A stretch of DNA of 64,000 nucleotides. Source: Tetracentron sinense (lineage: Eukaryota > Streptophyta > Magnoliopsida > Trochodendrales > Trochodendraceae). The position numbers and the translations under genes are program-made. This document shows positions 47,601 to 57,370 of the stretch, one piece after another; position 1 is the first letter of the stretch; each line of letters begins with the position of its first letter. The notes below the pieces were generated by a model. That model had not been told where the DNA came from and searched no databases. It saw only the letters and a program-made list of their open reading frames with translations. Location: NCBI GenBank assembly GCA_015143295.1, contig CM026565.1, forward strand, positions 30,574,052-30,638,051. Direction: 5' to 3'.

Positions 47601-48217
47601 CAAGGGTTTCCATCACGGAGCTTTCAATCGGGCGATGATAATTTGGTGTTTGTAGCCTTTCAGGAAGAGACTGAACCTGAAGTTTCACTGGGGTTTTGGT
47701 TTTGGGGTTTTTTTTAAGCTTCAGCCTTGTATCGGGGTGGGCGGTATTTCCTGACGATGGGTTACCGATAAATTCAGAGAAGGATGAGGTGGCGTCGCTG
47801 AGAAGCGTCGGTGATGTGATGAACGGTGGTGGGGTGCTGCAAATTTTGGGCGAAAGAGGAGGTTTGCCGTTTGGTGGGAATGAAATTTGGGAGGGGGGGG
47901 GGGGGAGGAAAATGTTTTTGCTATTAATTTCTTGGGCAGACTGATGTGGGCATTTAAAAAAAATTGGACGCGTGGCTTTCATTTATTGGCTGGGTATACC
48001 ATTTAGGATTGCTGATGTGGTATAACCGGTACATTAGATACTTTCTCCAAATAAGGGCCACACTGTTATTTACATATATAATGTAACTGTCCATGGCACT
48101 AAACTGTTACTAGGGATCTAAATCGGTTATTAATCAAAATACAACATAGATATACTTAAAAGACAAACTTCATTGACCCCAGTTAGATATCTGTATTGAT
48201 CATAATATGTTCGTGTA

Positions 48218-48991
48218 CAGGGACGGAGCCAGGGCTCAGTTGGGTACACCTAATAATGGTAGCTACAGGCAATACCAATGCAACAACCTTGCCATATGGT
48301 AGGAAGAGTAGCACACAGGAAAGAGAAAGAATATCATGCAGCTACTACCGGGTTACAATCAACTAGAAGCACTTCAGCAACTTTCTCTCTTTCCATTGGC
48401 GTTTTCCCTTTTTGTACAATCAAAGGTGTCCAAGGGAATAGGGGATTCGGAGACGTAACCCCCGATTTTTGTTATGACCAAGTTCGTGGGCCATTTCGTC
48501 CATATTATATATCCTACATGTATTGTTTATCCTTATTTAGGGAGAAAATGTCTCCTCAGCGTATGACTGTGCCCGTTAAATAATTAAATAACAAAATATA
48601 GAAATATATATTGTTTTCAAAAGTTCCAGCCTCCTTACCCGATTGCTATGTCATATTAAATAATATATATATATATATATATAAATTTTAAATTTAGAGG
48701 GACACTACACCGTGTCCCAAAACTAAGCTATTTTAAATAATTAAATAACATAGTATAAAAGATAATTCTTTTTCAAAAGTTTAAGGGTAGCTTCCCCATG
48801 CCTCATGACTTTGCCTTATTTTTTTCAAAAGTCAGGGCCACTGCCACAAGTCTATGTCTTATTTTTTCAAAAGTTTAAAGGGAGCACTATCCATGCCTTT
48901 GCTATTACAGTATTAGCTATATAAATAATAAAAAAACTGTGTTTTTCAAAATTTCAGGGGACACGTGCCCAGGCCCCTGACTCCGCCCCTG
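48218..48991. mobile_element. Tip100-like hAT element 2
   Basis: The left end is CAGGGACGGAGCCAGGG and the right end CTGACTCCGCCCCTG. The interior repeats blocks such as CAAAAGTT and CATATTAAATAAT shared with elements 1 and 4. The right-flanking octamer TTAACGTG recurs at 49248-49255, whereas the left flank is TTCGTGTA, so the target duplication is ambiguous. No coding. Confidence 0.65.
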
Positions 48992-49791
48992 TTAACGTGG
49001 GATCGGATTTGGTATGGACCACCCCAAAACCAACTAGCCCAGTCACAAAGTCCCTTAACTACCCTTTTAACCCAGATTATGAAATTTAAACTCGTGTATT
49101 TAAATTTTCCAAAATATTTTTTCCTAAAAACCAAGGTTACATGATTGCATCCTCCTAAGGGTTAGTGGACCTTAACCACAGTTAAGGGATGTCAAGAGGG
49201 ACACGTGTTGGCTTGTGGGATGGAAGCCGGGCAGATTTCCATTCTCTGTTAACGTGTACATTAATCATGTATGGCTTGTGAGATTAATACATTGCTAGGA
49301 GAAATGATATGTATATGAGACTACTGCAATATTAGGAGACAAATGAAGTGTCTTATCTATGTTAGAAAACATTTTAGCTTAGGTTTCTTGAAAATGAATC
49401 GCCAGAAACATCACTCTCAGGGAGAAGAATCCAGCAGTAGAATCAAATAACAAATCCAAGTCATTATATGAAGAAAGAAAGTAATGACAGCGCGATTAAT
49501 CGAACAAAAAAGGTATTGAGAGGGATGAGGACTCTTGATTTTGACTCGAAATTCTCTCAAGCTGGAACTGGAATCCTTGGAGTCCGTTTATGCCCCCGAG
49601 GTCACCATGTTTTCCTATTGACACCCTTTAACTATGGTTAAGATTCACCCACTCCTAAGGTTCACCCATCTATCATTGGTTTTTAGAAAAAATATTGATT
49701 CTTTTAAACTCTAGTAGTTTGTAAATTTTAACCAAGGTTAAAAAAAATCGATATTTTCTTTAAAAACTAAGGATAAGTGGGTGAACCCTAA

Positions 49792-49938
49792 TGCTATGTT
49801 TGGTTGCCGAGAAAATAGGTGAAAACATGGAAAAGAAAAGAAAATTTTGAATTTCTAATACAATTCTTAGTTGAGTCTTATCCAATTTTCTTTTCTTTTC
49901 CATATTTTCATTTATTTTCTTGGCAACCAAACATAGGG
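49792..49938. mobile_element. Tourist-like MITE, copy 2, 147 bp
   Basis: It has the same ends as copy 1 (TGCTATGTTTGGTTG, CAACCAAACATAGGG) and the same length, with TAA flanks at 49789-49791 and 49939-49941. Differences from copy 1 are scattered substitutions, several compensated in the opposite arm of the hairpin (TTGTTG to TTGCCG with CGGCAA-like partner). Confidence 0.85.
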
Positions 49939-50359
49939 TAAGGGTGAGTGAATCTTAACCACATTTAAGGGATGTCAATAGGGAGACGTGACGACTTGGA
50001 GCTCTAATGAGTCTGGTTACAATTTGAGATTGATTAACAGTGGTATGTGACTACCACTTTGCGTGGATCTCCCACATCAGATAAGGCTCATCCCACACCG
50101 TTATGTCGCCTTCTTGGATTATTATAATTACACACTTCCCTCTCCGTGACTAAATAAAGAAAATATCTTCAATAATTGAGAATTAGATTATGGTCTAGGC
50201 GACTAGGCCAATGGCATGAATTAAAGACAAAATGCACCATATGCTATTCCCCAATCACTCACTGATAAGAAAGATTAGACTCAACTGCCACTTATTAAAA
50301 TTTATATTAATATGAAATTAACAGGACTACTAGCTATAAGTGAAGAAGATTATTATCTG

Positions 50360-50815
50360 CCTTGGCTATGGTGGTGTTTAGTTCTGAAGGAAGCTATTTA
50401 CATAGAGAAGCTCTTCCTTTGGTAGGGGGCTCAACTCTTTTAGCTGAAGCCTCGGCTCTTGGGTTGGGGCTTTCTGTAGCTATAGCGCAAAAATGAGTCT
50501 GTTATTATCCGATCTGATTCTAAAGGGCTCATAGAGATGTTAACTCAACCAGATAGGCCTATTACTTAGGATATAATCACAATCATGGAGGACATAACTA
50601 GGCTGCGAGACCAAATCCCTCAGCTGTTGTTCCAGTTTGTTAACCAGGCGGAAAATGAGGAGGCCCACTCCCAGGCTCAAGTGGCCCTTCACTCTAGTTT
50701 ATCATACTCTTCGCCTGAGAATGGTGGGAATGCGGTGGTTCCATACGTGGACCATGTAATGAACGATTCTTAGTAATGAAGACATCTTTTTCCAAAAAAA
50801 AAAAACAAAAAACAC
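50360..50815 (+). pseudogene. LINE 3' end with RNase H domain and poly(A) tail
   Basis: Readings include REALPLVGGSTLLAEASALG (acidic AE site of RNase H), then SDSKGLIEML, MEDITRLRDQIPQ and ENEEAHSQAQVAL. This is the order of the RVT_3-type RNase H found at the end of plant LINE proteins. The last reading ends at a stop at 50773 and an A-rich tail follows to about 50833. Frame breaks show decay. Confidence 0.7.
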
Positions 50816-51463
50816 AAGAAAAAAAAGAAAAAAGAAAAGACTGGTAGTCTAATAAGTTAAAGTGAATATAAAGTGTGTAGTGGTGTCGGGTCCGCATATT
50901 AATGTGAGTGCGTGCCCGCCTTAAATAAAACTCAATTATAAGTGGGTAAGTAAGGCATCATTGAATGGAATAAGTGAGAAGAAACTAGTGATCCGACTAT
51001 AGAAAAAATAATGTAATAAAATTAAATTAAAGCACACCAAATTTACATAGTTCGGCAAGATGCCTACGTCTATGTTTATGACCAATGAAAGATCCTTTTA
51101 CTATTTATTTATTTTTTTGTGAAAAATAGGTTTACAAATCTCTCACCACTACTCTGTTTTCACTCAATAAAAGTCATAGTGAAAACACTATTATATATCA
51201 ATCACAAAAAACATAAAATTAGGATGCCCGCTGAATTGAACCTGGTGCATGTACAGCGTACAATCCAAACTAACAATCAACCAGAAGGCAAGGCATAAAC
51301 ATAAGAGGGCTCTAGGTTGATAAAGTTGAAACATATGGACCCTTTAAATGGGGGAGGGGGAGCCCACTTTTTGTGGGGTGCTAATTGTGTACTGTTTTCC
51401 CATAGGAAGAAACAGTTTGGCACCTTTAGCAGCGGAATTTATCACCCACCCTCCCCCACACAC

Positions 51464-51618
51464 TCACCCGGTTTGCTCTAATGGTAGAGTGTGGCCTCTC
51501 ATAAGAGAGAGGTCTTAGGATCCATTCTTACTGGGTGACGACTTGCAAGAGCCCCACTCTCCATTATTAATCACTAACTGATGCTATTAACCGAAGCTAA
51601 ATAATATCCCAAAAAAAG
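51464..51618 (+). mobile_element. tRNA-derived SINE, family B
   Basis: The head GTTTGCTCTAATGGTAGAG (box A-like) and GAGGTCTTAGGATCCATTC (box B-like) are followed by GACTTGCAAGAGCC, shared with the copy at 37148, and a short A tail (CCCAAAAAAAGG). A target duplication was not found. The rest of 50834-52100 shows nothing gene-like. Confidence 0.65.
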
Positions 51619-52108
51619 GTGACAGTTTTATCAATTAATCACAACACCAACTCATATGCAATTAATGTTTAGTAGTATGAATATTATTGCTATTATGGGC
51701 GTTTATATGTAAGGATAAGGATCATCTGCTATCTAAGTAGGGTGTTGTTTCAGCTCAGTTGAGTCCATAGTAAAAAGACATGAGATGCATTACTAAGGCA
51801 AGCAACATCACCAATCCTAGAAATTACTCATGTTGGAGGGTCCAAAAACATACTATAGTGCAAAAACATCACCTCTCTCTCATTATCTAACAATGACTAC
51901 TAATGGGTATTTGAATGGATATTTTGGTATATCATGTTGCTAAGATATGATTCTTCTCAGATTGGTAAGGAAGATTCTTCTTAGATAGGGGTCGTTTGTG
52001 ATTAGGAGGAATGCAACGTTTTTCTATCTCTCACAAAAATATAAAATAGGTAGACTGTATTTGAGTTGTCAAAAGACACCAACTTGGAACATGGATGGTG
52101 ACACAAGC

Positions 52109-52465
52109 CGGGGCGGAGCTAAGGAGGCAGCAACTGCCCCTGAATTTTTGAAAAAAAAAATGTTAAAGGTGCCACTCTTGAACTTTTTTTTTAAAAATTA
52201 TAATATAATATTTAATTAATTAACATGACATAATCATGGGATAAGGGGACACTTACCCCAACAAGGAGGAACAATACCCCTTTGATATGTACAAAACGTA
52301 TAAACGAGATGGCATATGAACTTGGTCCTCAAAATTTTCTGGCACCCCTCTAAACCATAATATTTCACACTCGCTTAAGCATTCTCCACAAATTTATCAC
52401 CAATTACTAGCATTATCAATCAAATATCGCTTGCCCTCGTACAAACAAATCCTGGCTCCACACCT
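52109..52465. mobile_element. Tip100-like hAT element 3 (degraded)
   Basis: CCGGGGCGGAGCTAAGG at the left and CCTGGCTCCACACCTAG at the right are decayed versions of the family ends. The interior CATGACATAATCATGGGATA and GGACACTTACCCC resemble element 1. Confidence 0.55.
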
Positions 52466-53360
52466 AGACGTGAAACATGAGGGGCACTCTTAATTTTCTT
52501 TGAGAGTGCTATAGACATATAGTCTCTCTTTTGAGATGCTTGAGAGAAGTGGTGTAAGTAATGGTTTGCTAATGTAAATTTTTTGGATATATGTTCACCT
52601 TCTTTATGTATTAATTTCTAATTTATTTCACATGGGTAAGTAGTTAATTGGCTTAATTTTGGATTTGAGAATCTTTAGCTTAATGTTAATTGAGGGTGAT
52701 TAATCAACCTCTCCCTCCATTTTTTTTTGAATTGGCTTTGATAGGGGGCTTCACACGCGTGATATTTTGCCCAAACACCTTCCACATTTAAACCCATGAT
52801 ACATAGCCAGCGCTGCCTATAATTCACGCTTTATAAGATCCATTATCTACTATTATAATGAGAATAGGTTCCTTAAAAATGTTGATTGAATTTTGTAACT
52901 ATTAACAAAGTTTCCCTTACACTTATATTCTCTAATAAAATGTTAATCAAAATTTGTTATTATTGAAAAAATTACTCTAACACTTATCTTCTATATTATT
53001 ATAATTAGAATGATAAAATTATTCTTACACTTATTATTTATATATCTCAACTATTATAATCTGACAAAATTACTCTTACACTAATATTTTCTCTATATCT
53101 TTCATTCCATACTTTCCCACATAGCTCACACGAACATCACGTGAGTCTCACTAATATGGTCCCTCTTCTACTCTCTCTTCCTTTTCCTCTTTCACGCGTA
53201 TTGCGTGAGTCTCACTAATATGGTCCCTCTTTCCACTCTCTGTCCCCTTCTCTCTGTCACGTGCTGTTTTGCATTTGGGTTCTGCTTGGTTTTTTTTATG
53301 AAGTTTTTTGTATAGTACAACCTTTCTACTTCGAAGTAAAATGTTTTGAACTTATATATA

Positions 53361-53652
53361 CTAGCAGGTGGCACGTGCGATGCATGTGAGAGCGAGGGAA
53401 GGAGTTAACCACACTTAATAGGAGTTAAAAAGGACACGTGTTAACCCGTGGGTGTGATTGAACTCTCCTCGAGTTCAATCGCAACTGAACTCTCCCCGAG
53501 TTCAATTGCGATTGATTGTGATTCTATTCTTTAAATAGGTAGATGAGGGTAGTTTGGGAATTAAAGTAAAACATTAAATTAAAGTTTTGTTTTATATAAG
53601 GGTAGTTTAGGAAATTTGAAAATTTTTGTCTATCCCATTATAATAGTAAAGA
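53361..53652 (-). mobile_element. Non-autonomous Helitron, 292 bp
   Basis: On the minus strand it begins TCTTTACTATTATAATGGG and ends GCCACCTGCTAG, with A before and T after. The near-terminal hairpin GCATCGCACGTGCC is present on the minus strand. A duplicated GAGTTCAATCGCAA/GAGTTCAATTGCGA block lies near 53470-53510. A similar 5' end fragment (TCTACTATTATAATGAG) lies at about 52848. Confidence 0.82.
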
Positions 53653-53665
53653 TAAGTACTAATTA

Positions 53666-53848
53666 AGGTTTTTTTTTTTTTTATAAACATAGATATCCTA
53701 AGCCTTAAAGACTCAGACTAGTTCCACGTGGTGCATAGGAAATACCCCCACCTCATACAACCTATATCAAGGGGAGCCCAGCAATTGACCCGAGACCTCC
53801 AGGTTTATGGTTCTTCCTTCAGCCACTGGGCTACACCCCCGGGCTTTG
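53666..53848 (-). mobile_element. tRNA-derived SINE, family A
   Basis: On the minus strand GGTGTAGCCCAGTGGCTG (box A-like) and GGAGGTCTCGGGTCAATTGC (box B-like) lead into the body shared with the copy at 6537 and a 16-17 base A tail. The flanks GTACTAATTA (53656-53665) and GCACTAGTTA (53849-53858) agree at 8 of 10. Confidence 0.8.
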
Positions 53849-54349
53849 GCACTAGTTAGTTAGTGGTCCCACAAATCAGTCCAAGATCCATCCCGGCCCT
53901 ATGAAGTACACAGCTTACCACCCTTTCATGAGGGATGATGTAGACAGGTGTATATCTAGGAGGACATCTACGTAGTGCTGTCGTATCTACTACTCTTAAT
54001 AGGGAAAAGAGTGCTCAAAATTCATGTTTTGCAATTTAATGCTCTTTACTGTTGGCCATGAAAATTACCTGACCATACCACCTCGATTAACCATTATATA
54101 AGCACATGATTTTCAGAAATGGGTTGGGGAGAAACTGACAAAAGAATTCAGCATTGAAGGGGACATGTAGGTAATTGGCCTAAAGAAATGCTAGCTAACT
54201 TCCAAACTCTTACAATAAATGCCATTGCTATTTTTGCCTGTTACTTTTAGGACCGGTTGTGACCAAACAAGTTGTTTTCTTAACTTTTAGAACCGGTTGT
54301 GTGACCACACAAGTTGTTTTCTTAACCCCCGACAGGTGTTGTATCCAGG

Positions 54350-55333
54350 CAGGGGCGGAGCCTGGATTTTCTAGTAGTGGGGCACCAATGGTTAATTGAA
54401 AAGAATAGTAATTGTTAATGGATTTTATGGAGGAAGATCAGATGGGTACAAAAATATTCTAGTTTTAGGGGGGATGGGGACCCGGAAAAAAAATTGACGA
54501 ATAAGTTCTTGTGTCGTTTACTAGACAACTATCTCATTGCTTAATGGCTATGCCTGGTTAAATAATTAAGTGAAATTGTATAAAAAATATATTTTGTTTT
54601 CAAATGCTCAAGAGACAAATGTCCCATTGCCTCATAGGTATGCTATATTAAATAATGGAAAGTGCTTAATTTACCGCCACATTTGACTATGTAGTCAAAT
54701 GTGCGATCCTCATTGTCCGATGCATTCCTGTCTAACACCCCTTAACTATGGTTAAGATTCACTCACTCTTAGGGTTAAGCAATCTAACCTTAGTTTTAAA
54801 AAATAACCTTAATTTTTTAAAGCTTAACTATAGTTAAAGGGGTGTTAAAAGGGACATGTAGACACGACATTTGACTACATAGTCAAATGCATGGTGAGTT
54901 AATCACTACCCATAAATAATATAGTATAATTTTTTTAAGGGATAATTGCCCATTTTTTTCTCATAATTATGCCAAATTAAATATTTAAACAACTTAACAT
55001 ACAAATTACGAATTCGGATACTGTCTAATTGCAATTGAACTCAAGACTATTCAATCACACTCACATAGCCCCCTTTTAACTCTAGTAAAGAATTTTTAAC
55101 CCTTAAGGTTAATTTTTTTTTTTCGAATAACAGATGTTAGATTATTGAACCCCAAGGGTTAGTGAATCTAAATTATAGTTAATGGAGGTTACGATGGACA
55201 TGTGTTGACTTGTGGGTGTGATTGAACTTGGGGAGAGTTCAATGGTAATTGCATATGATCCCAACTCAAAAAAAAAATCCACAAGTTTAAGATTATTGAA
55301 CCCCGAGAGGCCCCCCACCTGGCTCTGCCCCTG
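54350..55333. mobile_element. Tip100-like hAT element 4
   Basis: The ends CAGGGGCGGAGCCTGG and CCTGGCTCTGCCCCTG are near-perfect inverted repeats. Flanking octamers TATCCAGG and CACCCAGA agree at 5 of 8. Two copies of the TTAACC module lie inside (54720-54850 and 55020-55260). No coding. Confidence 0.8.
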
Positions 55334-55337
55334 CACC

Positions 55338-56160
55338 CAGAGGTAGGGCCAGGATTTTTTTGTAGGAAAGGCAAGAAATGGTTGATTGAAAAATGAAAAT
55401 GTTAGTAATTGTTAATTGATAGGTAGAAAGTGATTAGGTGTGTACGATTAGATATAGAGAAATGAGGGTTTGGGGGCTACACCCTTGATTTTTTTTGGTG
55501 AATAAGTTTGTGGGCCTTTTCATCTATTCGTTTTGTACATATCGTATGGGTATTGTTTCTTCTTGTTTACGAGGACAATTGTCCCCTTGTGCCATGATTA
55601 TGTCATGTTAAATAATTAAATAACATGTATAAAAGATATATTTTGTTTTAAAAAGTTTCGTGGGTTAGTTGAACCCTTGCCTCATGGCTATGCTCTATTA
55701 AAAATTTAAATAATATAATATAAAATTTTCAAAAGTTCAAGCAATTGCTCCCTTGGCCATGATTATTCCCTTTTAAATAAGAAATTAATTATCAACATGA
55801 GCTCCAGTTGAACAGTCAACCGAAGCAACCCAAAAATTACCTTGGGAAGTGGTAGTTTGGTAATTATGAATACAAACAAGGGCATTTTCTAACACTGAAA
55901 TTTTGGGTTGCTCCGGTTGACTATTCAACCGGAGCTCCTACTATAGTTATTCTCTTTAAATAATTAAACAACGTAATATAAAAAGATAAATATTTTTTAA
56001 AGTTTAAGGAAGTAGCTGTCCATGACTATGCCTTACTAACTTTTTTTTATTTGTAATAGTTCAGGGGTGTAAGATGCCCCTCATGCTCCATTGCTATGTT
56101 CTATGTAAAAAAGTCTTGGTTTTCAAAAATCGGGAGGTCACGTGCCCCTGGTTGCACTTG
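55338..56160. mobile_element. Tip100-like hAT element 5, abutting element 4
   Basis: CAGAGGTAGGGCCAGG opens it and CCCCTGGTTGCACTTG closes it; both are degraded family ends. Interior blocks (GGACAATTGTCCCCTTG, TTAAATAATTAAATAA) match the family. GCACCC occurs at both borders. It starts four bases after element 4 ends. Confidence 0.55.
55799..55937. mobile_element. 139 bp foldback MITE inside Tip100-like element 5
   Basis: GAGCTCCAGTTGAACAGTC is mirrored by GACTATTCAACCGGAGCTC at the right end, and similarity continues inward to AAGCAACCCAAAA, giving arms of about 38 bp. No target duplication longer than 2 bp is evident, so the superfamily is unassigned. Confidence 0.7.
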
Positions 56161-56169
56161 CACCCAAGT

Positions 56170-57370
56170 GATAACTAAAAAAAATTGAAATCTACGTGTG
56201 GGGTTATCACTCCTCTCAATAGGCTAATTGAGTAATCTCTCCAACAGTAATATGAAAAAGAATGAGAAGAAGGATGATTCCGGGTATTGCATTTATTTAG
56301 TTATTTGCATCAGTTAAGTGTTTAGTGGCGGATAGTGAAACTCTTGCATGACATCACCTATTTGGGATTAAGATCCCGCCACCAGGACACACCTACCATA
56401 TAGTAGTGCATTTTTGGTTCCTAAGTGGGGATAATTTTTTAATTTATTTTTTTTGTTGTTGGGAGGGGTTTTGTTATTATTATACTTATTCACTATTAAA
56501 TTTTGGGTAGGTGGGATGGAAGAGATTTACAGTAGCTAATAGAGATAAAGACAGTTAAAATGATATTTTTTTTCTACAGCAATTTGAGGGGGGTCACTCT
56601 TTGTCTCTTTCAACTGCAACCCTTATCATTTCACCTCAAAGACTCCACATTTATCAAAGAAGGATAAGGTGAAACAAGGTAAGAAATTTATGTCTTTTAT
56701 GGTTTTTTTCCTTAGATTATATCTATTTATTGTTGAATGGTAGACAGTAATGACATGGCAAGGTGTAATAGAAAGACAAGCATGTAGATTCCTTTCTCAT
56801 TCCATGATTGGTGCATCTGTTTGTGATAAATGCATATAAAAAACCATCGAAACTTGGAGGATGATGTCTTTTGTATTTGCTTTCTGCAATCTTACATGGC
56901 TGAGTAAAATTTGATATTGATATTGGGTTCTTGTTTGTTTAATGCTCAGTTTTGGTTTTGGGATGAAATTTAGAGAAAACCATTTACTCCACTGATTTTA
57001 GAGATGAAAAATAAAAAATTTCAGTTTTTAGATGTGGGTTTTGGTTTTTAGGTGATGAAGTTTAGGAACCTTGTTAAAGTTTACTGGTTTAGAGGAGGGT
57101 TTGGGTTTTAGGAGCTCAAATCTCGAAAACCCATGAAGGTGTGCTATTTTTGTGAGGTGGGTTTTTAGATTATCAAAGGCAGGAAAAAAAAGACCATGAC
57201 AATTCAGTAGTGTCAAAAGGGGATACAAGATAGAGATCCAGTGGGAATTCACAAGTTTCCAGGTGTGGGTTTTAATTACAAGGAGCTGAAGGAGGCCTCT
57301 TTACTGGGTTTTGAGTTCTAGGCAAACAATACAGATTTTCTACCTTCAGAGGTAGGCTTTGGTATCAGGG
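56170..57370 (+). promoter_or_regulatory. Upstream region and 5' leader of the racemase-family gene
   Basis: A candidate untranslated first exon ends at AACAAG/GTAAGAAA near 56680. A candidate acceptor GGTATCAG lies two bases before the ATG at 57371. This would make a roughly 690 bp leader intron. It is inference from splice-like motifs only. Confidence 0.3.

Larger units (their letters stand above)
40828..48039. mobile_element. 7.2 kb MULE with long terminal inverted repeats
   Basis: The left end (ATCTCATGTACTGGTTATAC) is the inverse of the right end (GTATAACCGGTACATTAGAT). Similarity continues inward for about 290 bp with small indels: GAAAGCCACGTGTC against its inverse at 47968, AATGCCCACATCAG against 47940, and CCACCTCATCCTTCTC against 47783. 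A FAR1-type transposase remnant is on the minus strand. Other contents are a PRA1-like fragment, a tandem repeat and a nested Tip100-like element. I could not see the expected 9-bp target duplication. Confidence 0.8.

Noticed and set aside
47446-47982. Several overlapping frames on both strands
   Set aside because: They lie in the MULE right arm, are caused by GC-rich inverted-repeat sequence, and show no domain.
51464-51540. tRNA-like sequences with box A/B motifs
   Set aside because: They do not fold as complete tRNAs and belong to SINEs with tails and duplications; no true tRNA gene was found in the window.
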